This document shows, in pieces, positions 8,924 to 17,066 of a DNA stretch of 35,306 bases. The DNA comes from Sphaerochaetaceae bacterium. Lineage in GTDB: Bacteria > Spirochaetota > Spirochaetia > Sphaerochaetales > Sphaerochaetaceae. Where the stretch lies: contig JAIKXP010000051.1 of assembly GCA_024684115.1 (NCBI GenBank), positions 1-35,306 on the forward strand, written 5' to 3'. The translations under genes were made by a program, and so were the position numbers. The stretch's first letter is position 1, and every line of letters begins with the position of its first letter. The notes beneath the pieces are model-generated. The model did not search any database, had not been told where the DNA came from, and was given only the letters and a program-made list of their open reading frames with translations.

Positions 8924-10260
8924 TGACTGAAGTAACCCTGCCCCAGGTGCTGGACGCAAGGGAAAGAAGGGCTCAGATACAGAGAGAGCTTCTTTCTTAC
9001 GGCACTGTACTCTCTTTCTGCATGAATATTCCGGGTCCGGTCAAATTTTCTCCGCTTATAGAAAGAACCTTTGAACTTGGCCTCTGTCTTCTTCAAAATG
9101 CTTTAAAGGAAAACTCCATAAGCATAATCAAGAAGGTTGAGATACGCGAAGTTACAGGTCCTGAGTTTATCTGTGCCCTCTCCTGTTCGCCTCAGGTGGC
9201 CAAAAATATCTGCGTGAAGATTGAAGACTCCACATCAGCCGGAAGACTCTTTGACATGGACATACTGGACAGTCAGGGAAACAAACTTGAGCGGGAAAAG
9301 GAAAGAACCTGCCTGGTATGCGGCAAGAGCGGAAGGTACTGCGCTTCAAGAAGACTTCATTCAGTTAAAGAACTGCAGGAAGCCGTAAGAAAAATAATGG
9401 TTAACACATTTATGGAACTGGACAGCCAGACTATCTCTTTTTTAGCCTCCTCTGCTCTTGAGAAAGAAGTAAAAACCACACCCAAGCCGGGACTTGTTGA
9501 CCTCAACAACACAGGCTCCCACAGGGACATGGACATCTCAACCTTCGAAAAAAGCATAGAATCCCTTAGATCCTACTGGGCAGACTGTTTTAAAACAGGT
9601 GTAAGTCACAGAGACAGTGAATGTTTTTCATTATTGAGGGAGCGCGGAAAGGAAGCCGAAAAAGCCATGCTCGAAGCCACCGGAGGGGTAAACACCCACA
9701 AGGGTGCAATATTCCTTCTAGGCACGCTCTGCTGCGCCTGCGGAAGACTCTGGACAGCCTATAGGATGTGCACTGACCCTCTCACCCTTACGGGCGAATG
9801 CTCTAACCTCTACAGACAGACATCAGTTGAAGACTACAAGGCAATTACAGAAAAGAAAGGCCCTCTTACAAGAGGTGAAGAATTCTATTTGAAGTACAAC
9901 CTCAAGGGAGCCAGAGGAGAACTGGAAAACGGCTTTAAGAGTGTTTTAGACACATCCCTTCCTGTCTATGAAAAAGCCTTAAATGAATCTTTCAGTGAAA
10001 ACGATAGTGCAGTATTTGCTCTTCTGTCTTTGATTGCACTGGGAGAAGATACCAACATGATAAGCCGCGGAGGCTATGACAAGGCCATGAAGTATGCGTC
10101 CCTTATTGGTGCCTTAATCAGCTCTGATAGTTACCCGTCAATGGACAGGGTGCATGAAGCAGATGAAGAGTTCATAAAAGAAAATCTTTCTCCCGGCGGC
10201 TGTGCAGACCTGCTTGCCGTAACAATTTTTCTTCACGACTTACGTAGTTTCTATGCATAA
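8923..10260 (+). CDS. citXG: CitX-CitG fusion: apo-citrate lyase holo-ACP synthase and prosthetic-group precursor synthase
   Basis: The 445-residue protein joins two steps of citrate lyase maturation. Residues about 1-165 match CitX, which transfers the phosphoribosyl-dephospho-CoA group to CitD; the stretch GRLFDMDIL, RTCLVCGKSGRYCA and SRRLH near 105-150 is typical. Residues about 166-445 match CitG, which makes triphosphoribosyl-dephospho-CoA from ATP and dephospho-CoA; KTTPKPGLVDLNNTGSH near 185 and GGVNTHKGAIF near 253 are its signatures. CitXG fusions are known in some bacteria. It overlaps citC by 1 nt with GAGG upstream. No terminator is evident in 10261-10373. Confidence 0.92.
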   Translation: MTEVTLPQVLDARERRAQIQRELLSYGTVLSFCMNIPGPVKFSPLIERTFELGLCLLQNALKENSISIIKKVEIREVTGPEFICALSCSPQVAKNICVKIEDSTSAGRLFDMDILDSQGNKLEREKERTCLVCGKSGRYCASRRLHSVKELQEAVRKIMVNTFMELDSQTISFLASSALEKEVKTTPKPGLVDLNNTGSHRDMDISTFEKSIESLRSYWADCFKTGVSHRDSECFSLLRERGKEAEKAMLEATGGVNTHKGAIFLLGTLCCACGRLWTAYRMCTDPLTLTGECSNLYRQTSVEDYKAITEKKGPLTRGEEFYLKYNLKGARGELENGFKSVLDTSLPVYEKALNESFSENDSAVFALLSLIALGEDTNMISRGGYDKAMKYASLIGALISSDSYPSMDRVHEADEEFIKENLSPGGCADLLAVTIFLHDLRSFYA

Positions 10261-10316
10261 TAACATTTTTTATATTTACAGTTTTTAAATAAATATACAA
10301 AATAAACAACAGATTA

Positions 10317-10341
10317 TACCGCTACTACTTCTAATGCGGTA
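10317..10341. repeat. Inverted repeat upstream of the AGCS symporter
   Basis: TACCGC (10317-10322) and GCGGTA (10336-10341) could form a small hairpin or be an operator in the leader of the symporter gene. No T run follows, so it is not a clear terminator. No convincing promoter hexamers could be assigned in 10261-10415. Confidence 0.3.
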
Positions 10342-10415
10342 ATACTCTGAAGTTCTCATCTGTCTGAATATTTATGTCGGAACGTGTCCTCTTCAGGGTC
10401 AATTTGGAGGGCAAG

Positions 10416-11774
10416 ATGCTTCAACTGGTTCAGACAATCAACAGTTACCTTTCAGACTACATTCTTATCGTTCTTCTTGTAGGTACCGGTCTGTTTTTTA
10501 CTTTTAAAACAAAGTTCGTACAGATCAGGTGTTTCAAGGAAGCCTGCAAGAGCTTCTTCTCAAGCATTAATCTTAATGGCGGCAAGAATAAGAGCGGTTT
10601 AAGTTCTTTCCAGGCCCTGGCTACAGCAATTGCAGCCCAGGTCGGTACAGGAAACATTGTCGGAGCCTGCGGAGCCATTCTCATTGGCGGTCCAGGTGCC
10701 ATCTTCTGGATGTGGGTAATTGCCTTCTTCGGCATGGCTACAATCTACGCTGAAGCAGTTCTTGCTCAGGAAACAAGAATCAAGGATCAGGACGGTAAGA
10801 TTCACGGCGGTCCTGTGTACTACATAAAAAGAGCCTTCCCGGGTAAGTTCGGTAAGTTCCTCGCAACATTCTTTGCAGTTGCCAGTATTCTTGCACTTGG
10901 CTTTATGGGAGCCATGGTACAGAGTAACTCCATCAGTGAAACCTTTAAAAACGCAACAGGACTTCCTGTATGGGTAACCGGTGTAGCCATTACCTTCATA
11001 GCCGGTCTTATTCTGATTGGCGGAATCCAGAGAATAGCCTCGGTTACGGAGAAGCTTGTTCCTCTTATGGCAATTCTTTACCTCATTGGAGGTTTAGCAG
11101 TAATCATCGTAAGGATAAAGTATATTCCAGAGACCTTCTCCATGATTTTCAGATATGCATTCAATCCTCAGGCCATGCTTGGCGGAAGTCTTGGATTTGC
11201 ACTTAAGACTGCAATCAGCCAGGGTGTAAAGCGCGGTCTTTTCTCCAATGAAGCCGGTATGGGTTCCACTCCTCATGCTCACGCAATGGCTAACGTCAAG
11301 AAGCCTCATGACCAGGGTGTTGTTGCCATGATGGGTCTTTTCATTGATACCTTTATTGTTCTGACCATGACAGCTCTGGTTGTAATTTCTACACTCTATG
11401 CCGGTAACGGCATACTTGCTTCCGGCGCTGCAGAAGGAGTGAGCAAGACAAACATGGCTCAGCTTGCATTCTCTTCAGTCATGGGAAATACGGTAGGCTC
11501 CATATTCGTAGCCGTCTGTCTTATGTTCTTTGCATTCTCAACCATTCTAAGCTGGAACTTCTTCGGTCGTGTAAATGTAGAGTATCTCTTCGGTAAGAAG
11601 GCTGTAATCTTCTACATCCTCATTGGCCTTGTCTTTACATTCCTCGGTTCAATCCTTTCAAATGACCTGGTATGGGAACTTACAGATATGTTTAACCAGC
11701 TCATGGTTATTCCTAACGTAATTGCCCTCTTTGCCCTTTCAGCTCTTGTCGTGAAGAGTGCAAAGAAGAAATAA
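10416..11774 (+). CDS. Sodium:alanine/glycine symporter (AGCS family)
   Basis: This 452-residue membrane carrier has about eleven hydrophobic segments and the AGCS hallmarks: the early SSFQALATAIAAQVGTGNIVG segment with GTGNIVG, a GGPGAIFWMWV segment, and RGLFSNEAGMGSTPHAHA near residue 280. Family members import alanine, glycine or glutamine with Na+. I place the start at 10416, where GGAGG is 5 nt upstream. An in-frame ATG at 10374 lacks a site and would add 14 residues. It is convergent with the XRE gene and they share a bidirectional terminator. Confidence 0.92.
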   Translation: MLQLVQTINSYLSDYILIVLLVGTGLFFTFKTKFVQIRCFKEACKSFFSSINLNGGKNKSGLSSFQALATAIAAQVGTGNIVGACGAILIGGPGAIFWMWVIAFFGMATIYAEAVLAQETRIKDQDGKIHGGPVYYIKRAFPGKFGKFLATFFAVASILALGFMGAMVQSNSISETFKNATGLPVWVTGVAITFIAGLILIGGIQRIASVTEKLVPLMAILYLIGGLAVIIVRIKYIPETFSMIFRYAFNPQAMLGGSLGFALKTAISQGVKRGLFSNEAGMGSTPHAHAMANVKKPHDQGVVAMMGLFIDTFIVLTMTALVVISTLYAGNGILASGAAEGVSKTNMAQLAFSSVMGNTVGSIFVAVCLMFFAFSTILSWNFFGRVNVEYLFGKKAVIFYILIGLVFTFLGSILSNDLVWELTDMFNQLMVIPNVIALFALSALVVKSAKKK

Positions 11775-11783
11775 GACCACTAA

Positions 11784-11822
11784 AAGCTGTAACAGAAGTC
11801 TTAACTGACTGAGTTACAGCTT
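11784..11822. terminator. Bidirectional terminator between AGCS symporter and XRE gene
   Basis: AAGCTGTAAC (11784-11793) pairs perfectly with GTTACAGCTT (11813-11822) and is followed by TATTTTAAT on the plus strand. It sits between two converging stop codons and can serve both. Its arm shares the 15-mer GCTGTAACAGAAGTC with 31678-31692. Confidence 0.75.
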
Positions 11823-11825
11823 ATT

Positions 11826-12113
11826 TTAATTGGCTGGCACCTCTTTTTCTTTATCTTGTTTATCTGTTTTTTTCTCACCGTTTTTTGAAACAGAATAATC
11901 GGTGAACAGTTCGCTAACCGAGAGATCCAGACAGTCAACTATCTGAATAAGGAGTTCACTTGACGGATAGTACCATCCGTTTTCAACATCTCCAATATAC
12001 TTGAGATCACATGATAATTCAGAAGCAAACTCAGCCTGTGTAAGACCTTTCTTTTTCCTGAAGGTCCTTATGTTGCTTCCAAGAAGAACTTTAATAGAAT
12101 CACGCTTTCTCAT
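11826..12113 (-). CDS. Small XRE-family transcriptional regulator
   Basis: The 95-residue protein is nearly all one helix-turn-helix domain of the Cro/C1 (XRE) type: IRTFRKKKGLTQAEFASELSCDLKYIGDVENGW is the classic helix 1-3 layout, with GLTQAEFA as the turn region. The last 20 residues are charged and probably disordered. No sensor domain is present. It is transcribed alone, convergent with the symporter. Its promoter region carries a perfect 8-bp inverted repeat, which suggests autoregulation. There is no Shine-Dalgarno before the ATG; a -10 box ends 6 nt upstream. The target genes are unknown. Confidence 0.88.
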   Translation of the reverse strand: MRKRDSIKVLLGSNIRTFRKKKGLTQAEFASELSCDLKYIGDVENGWYYPSSELLIQIVDCLDLSVSELFTDYSVSKNGEKKTDKQDKEKEVPAN

Positions 12114-12119
12114 GCTTGA

Positions 12120-12148
12120 ATTCTAGTTTATGAGTATTACAACTAGAA
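12120..12148 (-). promoter_or_regulatory. Promoter and operator of the XRE gene
   Basis: TTCTAGTT (12121-12128) and AACTAGAA (12141-12148) form a perfect inverted repeat with a 12-nt spacer. On the minus strand the -10 TAGAAT (12125-12120) lies in one arm and a poor -35 (TTCTAG) in the other, 17 nt apart. A dimeric HTH protein bound here would block transcription. The -10 ends 6 nt before the ATG. Confidence 0.55.
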
Positions 12149-12320
12149 CCGTGCCAGACACGGAGCTGCCGGCAACCATATAATACATTACGTATATAAT
12201 ATTTACTATCTCAAGTATGCAAATCAATTTCCCTGTATCTCTTCAACAGTTTAAGAAATATGAAAATGAAAACAGCTGAAGATTAATAGGAAGCCATCCC
12301 GTAATAGAATGAGATGAATG
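12149..12320. other. Gene-free AT-rich stretch between XRE and hydrogenase genes
   Basis: No credible ORF is seen here. There is a small GC-rich hairpin CCGTG-N5-CACGG (12150-12164) and an AT-rich imperfect palindrome around 12179-12208 built on ATATAAT and its mirror. These could be promoter or protein-binding elements; nothing firmer can be said. Confidence 0.3.
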
Positions 12321-12367
12321 TAAAAAGAAAACCCCCTTTCCGGATTTACTCCGACAAAAGGGGGTTT
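12321..12367 (-). terminator. Terminator of the hydrogenase operon
   Basis: AAACCCCCTTT (12329-12339) pairs with AAAGGGGGTTT (12357-12367), with an inner CGGA/TCCG pair. On the minus strand it is followed by TTTCTTTTTA. It lies 18 nt after the hydrogenase stop codon. Confidence 0.85.
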
Positions 12368-12384
12368 ATTTATACTATTAAATC

Positions 12385-13932
12385 TTACTCTTCAGGAGTA
12401 TCAAACAGACCTTCTTCAAGACCTGAGAGAATATCCTGATAGTCACTCTGCAGAGCATGGCGGTTTGTAGAAACCTTCATGTGTGCGTTAAGGGAGGTTG
12501 TGGATTTGGCAATAGGCTGGATTGTTCCGGCACCTGCTACACAGCCGCCAGGACAGGCCATACCTTCGAGGAGGAAGCCGTTGTACTTGCCTGCTTTTGC
12601 AAGCATGAGAAGCTTCTTACACTCATCAAGACCCTGAGCGGAAGCAACCTTGACTTCCCTGCCCGGATACATCTCATCTATACAGTTTACAACTGCCTGA
12701 GCAACACCGCCTGCTATACCGAAGCCTCTGCCGTCAGCACTGGCTCCGTGCATGGTATCTTCCGGTTCTATAGCGTCAAAATCAAGATCCTTAGCTTCAA
12801 ACATACCCATGACTTCTTCATAGGTAAGAACAAAATCAACATCTGAACGGATGGTTCTTCTTCCAGCCTCAAGCTTCTTGGCAGCACATGGACCTATGAA
12901 GGCAACCTTGCAGCCCGGATGGTTCTTCTTGATGAGTCTTGCAGTAAGGACCATAGGAGTAAGGGCCATGGAAATATTATCTGACATCTGCGGGAAAAGC
13001 TTCTTGGCCATGGCAGCCCATGCAGGACAGCAGGAAGTAGCCATGAACGGCTTCTCGGCAGGAACTTCCTTAACAAAGTCCTTGGCTTCTTCAATGGTAC
13101 AGAGGTCTGCACCGATTGCAACTTCGATTGCATCTGCAAAACCGAGGGCCTTGAGGGCCGGTCTGAGTTTCTCAGGAGTAAGCTTCGGACCGAACTGACC
13201 TGATACGGAAGGAGCTACTGCTGCGTATACAGGAGCCTCTCCCCTGATGGCCTGAATGACCTGGAAGATCTGGGCCTTGTCTGCAATTGCACCGAACGGA
13301 CAGTTTGCAAGACACATACCGCAGGAAACACACTTATCGTAGTCTATATCTGCTCTGCCGTACTGGTCGGACTTGATTGCGTTCATTCCGCAGGCAGAAG
13401 CGCAAGGTCTCTTAAGTCTCATGATTGCATGGTAAGGACAGACATCTATACACTTACCGCACTTGATACAGAGACTCTCATCAATTACGGACTTACCGTT
13501 TTTGAATGTAATGGCCTTCTTTGGACATGTTTCCTTACACGGATGGGCAAGACAACCCTGACATGAGTCTGTAACTCTGACTACGTTATCAGGACAGGCA
13601 TGACAGGCAAACTTGATTATGTTGATAAGAGGCGGTTCGTAGTACTTCTCACCCTTTACGGCTTCTTCAGCACCCTCGTTGACAGCACCCTGGTCTGTAG
13701 CTGAACGAACGCTCAGTCCCATGGCCAGTCTCATTCTTTCACGGACTATTGCTCTCTCAAGGAATACGCTGTCCCTGTAAATTGAAACTTCACCCGGAAT
13801 GATCTTGTAAGGAATGGACGGCAGCTTGGACAAATCTCCATCCTTGTAGTCATAGGAAAGCTTTGCTATCTCAGCATAAACGCGTTTCCTTATATCATTT
13901 ACGTTTGTGTAAATGCCTCTCATGTTTCCCAT
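12385..13932 (-). CDS. Monomeric [FeFe]-hydrogenase, group-B type
   Basis: The 515-residue iron-sulfur protein carries all three H-cluster signatures: TSCCPAW near residue 298, IGPCAAKK near 345 and EGMACPGGC near 453, so the catalytic 2Fe subcluster ligands are complete. The N-terminal half has a cysteine-rich stretch (CHACPDN, CQGCLAHPCKETCP near 110-135) and ferredoxin-like 4Fe-4S motifs CIKCGKCIDVCP and CVSCGMCLANCP. The domain order and the TSCCPAW variant fit the monomeric group-B clade seen in anaerobic clostridia and spirochaetes, whose partner is probably ferredoxin. It may evolve or oxidise H2. Maturases HydE, HydF and HydG are not in the window. AGAGGG precedes the ATG; the methyltransferase lies 30 nt upstream. 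Confidence 0.93.
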   Translation of the reverse strand: MGNMRGIYTNVNDIRKRVYAEIAKLSYDYKDGDLSKLPSIPYKIIPGEVSIYRDSVFLERAIVRERMRLAMGLSVRSATDQGAVNEGAEEAVKGEKYYEPPLINIIKFACHACPDNVVRVTDSCQGCLAHPCKETCPKKAITFKNGKSVIDESLCIKCGKCIDVCPYHAIMRLKRPCASACGMNAIKSDQYGRADIDYDKCVSCGMCLANCPFGAIADKAQIFQVIQAIRGEAPVYAAVAPSVSGQFGPKLTPEKLRPALKALGFADAIEVAIGADLCTIEEAKDFVKEVPAEKPFMATSCCPAWAAMAKKLFPQMSDNISMALTPMVLTARLIKKNHPGCKVAFIGPCAAKKLEAGRRTIRSDVDFVLTYEEVMGMFEAKDLDFDAIEPEDTMHGASADGRGFGIAGGVAQAVVNCIDEMYPGREVKVASAQGLDECKKLLMLAKAGKYNGFLLEGMACPGGCVAGAGTIQPIAKSTTSLNAHMKVSTNRHALQSDYQDILSGLEEGLFDTPEE

Positions 13933-13962
13933 AATCTTTACCCTCTCGCTTTATAGATTACT

Positions 13963-14727
13963 TTATATTATTTTACTGATTACTGCACGTGTTGCAAGAA
14001 AAGAAGGAATATTCATTTCATGAAGCCTTCCCTCTCCGTTTGTATCTTCATATAAATCCGTCAGAATGAACCCGGCCTTAAGCTGTCCGCCTATCTGTTC
14101 CTCCAGAGTATGGGAGAACTGAATGCCGCAGTCCTCATCAAGAAGCAGTTTCATCTGCTCTTCATTTTTAAGAGGATTAAAGGGAAGACTGTTACAGATC
14201 TTCTCCTCTTCTCCGTCAGTTATGTAGTTTACTCCGTTATCAAGACCGCACAGAAGCACACCGCCGTTGCGCAGCACTCTTGCACACTCCTTGAAGACAG
14301 GCTCAACCTTCTCAATGTAGCAGTTTGAAACAGGATGGAAAATAAGGTCAAAGCTGTTGTCCTCAAAAGGAAGAGGCTTTGTCATATCAGCCCTTACGGC
14401 GTTTATGGAGTAGCCTTCCCTTCGGGCTACCATTAACTCACTTTCTATCTGTCTGGATGAATAGTCAAGGACAGTACATCTGCTGCCTAGGGCAGTGAAT
14501 AAAGGCATCTGCTGAGCACCGCCGCTTGCAAGGCCGAGAATCTTCAGGCCCTTCATGTCAGGAAACCATGAATGTGGGACGCTCTTTACCGGAGTGAGCT
14601 TTACTTCCCACTTTCCGTTAAGGGCTTCGAGATATTCTTCGTGAGTTACAGGTATGCTCCACTCCCACTGTTCGTCTGCCCAGCGGTCAATGGTTCTTGA
14701 GTTGATATCCTGGTAGTTTTCCGTCAT
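13963..14727 (-). CDS. Class I SAM-dependent methyltransferase
   Basis: The 254-residue protein has a Rossmann-type methyltransferase core: motif I ILGLASGGAQQMP near residue 63, CTVLDYSSRQIE (acidic residue that binds the ribose) near 85, RADMTKPLPFEDNSFDLIFHP near 112 and a post-motif ECARVLRNGGVLLCGLDNG. It is most like methyltransferase-11/25 domain enzymes of unknown substrate. It lies 30 nt upstream of the hydrogenase gene on the same strand with no terminator between, so co-transcription is likely; a functional link is not shown. The ATG has no Shine-Dalgarno and sits 6 nt after a -10 box. Confidence 0.82.
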   Translation of the reverse strand: MTENYQDINSRTIDRWADEQWEWSIPVTHEEYLEALNGKWEVKLTPVKSVPHSWFPDMKGLKILGLASGGAQQMPLFTALGSRCTVLDYSSRQIESELMVARREGYSINAVRADMTKPLPFEDNSFDLIFHPVSNCYIEKVEPVFKECARVLRNGGVLLCGLDNGVNYITDGEEEKICNSLPFNPLKNEEQMKLLLDEDCGIQFSHTLEEQIGGQLKAGFILTDLYEDTNGEGRLHEMNIPSFLATRAVISKII

Positions 14728-14733
14728 AGGTTG

Positions 14734-14762
14734 ATTCTACAGGGCAAAAAATAAGGTTGCAA
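14734..14762 (-). promoter_or_regulatory. Promoter of the methyltransferase-hydrogenase operon, probably leaderless
   Basis: On the minus strand TTGCAA (14762-14757) and TAGAAT (14739-14734) are 17 nt apart. The -35 lies inside the arm of the preceding terminator. The -10 ends 6 nt before the ATG at 14727. Confidence 0.6.
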
Positions 14763-14779
14763 CATAAAGCTGCAACCTT
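14745..14779 (-). terminator. Terminator of the amino-acid ABC importer operon
   Basis: On the minus strand AAGGTTGCA (14779-14771) pairs with TGCAACCTT (14761-14753), followed by ATTTTTT. It lies about 20 nt after the permease stop codon. Confidence 0.85.
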
Positions 14780-14798
14780 TGACTTAATATTCAGGAAC

Positions 14799-17066
14799 TC
14801 AGTCCCACTGCTTGATTCCTTCGAGAATCTTTTCTTCGCTTCTGCGCTTCGGATCAATTCTCTTCTGGATGGCCCTTACAATCCTGATAAGGACTTCAGC
14901 AATTATGAAGTACATGATTGCTGTAAGAACCAGGGCAAAGAAGGCTTCATATGTTCTACTTCTTACAAGGTCAGAAATCTTTGTAAGGTCGAGAACAGCA
15001 ATGTAACCTACAACTGATGTTTCCTTGATCAGTGTAACTACTTCGTTGCTGTAGATTGGCAGGAAGTGGTTAGCTGCCTGCGGAAGAAGGATCTTGAAGA
15101 AGCTCTGGCTGTCGGAATAACCGAGGGCTGTTGAAGCTTCATACTGTCCCTTACCGATTGCATTGTAACCGACCCTGAGCATATCAATCATTGAACACAT
15201 GAACATGAGTGAGAAGCCAACTATTGAAACCCAGGTTCCGCTCATTCTCGAACTGCCGAATACAATGTAGTACAGGATCATGAGAAGAAGGACCGTAGGC
15301 ATACCGTGGATGAGCCACATGAAGAAGTTGGTTATCTTATTGGCAACCTTGTTTCCGTGTCTGCAGAGCATGTATACGGCAAAGCCGAGTATTGTTCCGG
15401 CAAGGATGGAAAGAACTGTAATAAGAATTGTAACACCGGCACCGGAGACAAACAGCTTCCATCTGTTTTCCTTTATGAAGGTCTTGTAGAAACTGTTCTG
15501 AATCTTCGTAAAGAAGTTTGTACCCTGAGCCTCTTCACCGAGAATGACAAGGAATACCGGGCATGTATAGTAAACATCTGAAAGTGTACCTGTTTCGTTA
15601 CGCTCTTCGCTTACAACAATATTCATACCGATATCGAACTTACCTGTCTCAACTCCCGGGGCAATAGCCTCAAACGGAATCTCGTTGAAGATAGGAGTAT
15701 AGCCGTACTTTTCACAGAAGCGGCAGATAAACTCAACGTCAAAACCTGCAAGATTTCCGTTACTTACGAATGAGAACGGCTCATAACCGCCTTCAACGGC
15801 AATGTTCAATGTTCCATTTTCACCTGTAAACGTGAAGTCCTTGACTCCCTTTGTATCAGTTTCAGGATCAAAGTCAGCAATCCAGTACTGGTAGAGCTCT
15901 CCGTCATCTCCGAGAAGACCGTTTTCATAGCCTTCCTTGATGAACTCGTTCATTTCCTTGAGAAGTCTCTCCTGCTTGTCGTTGTTACCGATAATATTAC
16001 TTGCGCTTATGTAGCCCGGAATCTCAACGAATGTATCAAGCTCAGGATGGTTGGCCTTATGTACGTAGTAACCAACGCCTTCAACAAGGTAGGCAACAAT
16101 CTTACCGCTCTTGAGGGCCTGAATCATGTCGGTTGGCATGGTATAGTACTGGAACTCTGTATCCGGTACTCTGTCCATGATGAGCTCTTCATAGAGAACA
16201 GCTGTCTGAACACCGATTGGAAGACCGTTGAAGTCCTCAATTGTTTCAAATACGCCTGTGTTCTTCTTTTCACCTTCAAGCACAACAAGGAAGACCGGGC
16301 ATGTGTAGTAAACGTCTGAAAGTGTACCTGTCTCGTTACGCTCTTCGCTTACAACAATATTCATACCTATGTCGAACTTACCTGTCTCAACTCCCGGAGC
16401 AATAGCCTCAAACGGAATCTCATTGAAGATAGGAGTATAGCCGTACTTTTCACAGAAGCGGCAGATAAACTCAACGTCAAAACCTGCAAGATTTCCGTTA
16501 CTTACGAATGAGAACGGCTCATAACCGCCTTCAACGGCAATGTTCAATGTTCCATTCTCGCCTGTAAATGTGAAGTCCTTGACTCCCTTTGTATCAGTTT
16601 CAGGATCAAAGTCAGCAATCCAGTACTGGTAGAGCTCTCCGTCATCTCCGAGAAGACCGTTTTCATAGCCTTCCCTGATGAACTCGTTCATTTCCTTGAG
16701 AAGTCTTTCCTGTCTGTCGTTGTTACCGATAATATTACTTGCACTTATGTAGCCCGGAATCTCAACAAATGTATCAAGCTCCGGATGGTTGGCCTTATGA
16801 ACGTAGTAACCTACTCCTTCAACAAGGTAGGCTGCAATCTTACCGCTCTTGAGGGCCTGAATCATATCGGTTGGCATGGTATAGTACTGGAATTCTGTAT
16901 CCGGTACCTTATCCATCATGAGCTCTTCATAGAGAACAGCTGTCTGAACACCGATCGGAAGACCGTTGAAATCTTCAAGCTTCTTGAATGAAGATGTGTC
17001 AACTGCTGCAAAGACACTGCCGCAGAGAATAACGGCAATTAAAAGAATAAGTACTGTTTTTCTCAT
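14799..17066 (-). CDS. Amino-acid ABC importer: signal peptide, two tandem substrate-binding domains and permease in one chain
   Basis: The 755-residue protein combines the binding protein and permease of a polar amino-acid importer (GlnP/HisM type). Residues 1-20 are a signal peptide ending VFA. Two nearly identical extracytoplasmic units follow at about 30-263 and 276-509. Each starts with a lobe-2-like piece (EDFNGLPIGVQTAVLYEE) and ends with a lobe-1-like piece (GTLNIAVEGGYEPFSF), a permuted order compared with classic binding proteins. From about 520 there is a BPD_transp_1 permease with the EAA loop EASTALGYSDSQSFFKILLP. The start is at 17066: the ATG overlaps the upstream stop (ATGA) and has GGAGG 7 nt before it. 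An ATG at 17084 lies inside the ATPase gene ahead of that site. The ligand is unknown; polar amino acids are likely. Confidence 0.9.
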   Translation of the reverse strand: MRKTVLILLIAVILCGSVFAAVDTSSFKKLEDFNGLPIGVQTAVLYEELMMDKVPDTEFQYYTMPTDMIQALKSGKIAAYLVEGVGYYVHKANHPELDTFVEIPGYISASNIIGNNDRQERLLKEMNEFIREGYENGLLGDDGELYQYWIADFDPETDTKGVKDFTFTGENGTLNIAVEGGYEPFSFVSNGNLAGFDVEFICRFCEKYGYTPIFNEIPFEAIAPGVETGKFDIGMNIVVSEERNETGTLSDVYYTCPVFLVVLEGEKKNTGVFETIEDFNGLPIGVQTAVLYEELIMDRVPDTEFQYYTMPTDMIQALKSGKIVAYLVEGVGYYVHKANHPELDTFVEIPGYISASNIIGNNDKQERLLKEMNEFIKEGYENGLLGDDGELYQYWIADFDPETDTKGVKDFTFTGENGTLNIAVEGGYEPFSFVSNGNLAGFDVEFICRFCEKYGYTPIFNEIPFEAIAPGVETGKFDIGMNIVVSEERNETGTLSDVYYTCPVFLVILGEEAQGTNFFTKIQNSFYKTFIKENRWKLFVSGAGVTILITVLSILAGTILGFAVYMLCRHGNKVANKITNFFMWLIHGMPTVLLLMILYYIVFGSSRMSGTWVSIVGFSLMFMCSMIDMLRVGYNAIGKGQYEASTALGYSDSQSFFKILLPQAANHFLPIYSNEVVTLIKETSVVGYIAVLDLTKISDLVRSRTYEAFFALVLTAIMYFIIAEVLIRIVRAIQKRIDPKRRSEEKILEGIKQWD
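15542..16983 (-). repeat. In-frame tandem duplication, period 738 bp, inside the importer gene
   Basis: Segments of about 705 bp at 15542-16245 and 16280-16983 are almost identical and lie exactly 738 bp (246 codons) apart. I count 7 amino-acid differences over about 234 residues, all conservative, and a long C-terminal stretch without any. The scattered silent differences show the two copies are real and not an assembly echo. Confidence 0.93.

Noticed and set aside
14799-17066. The doubled binding domain as an assembly error.
   Set aside because: The copies differ at scattered silent positions and seven residues, and the frame is kept, so a true duplication is more likely.
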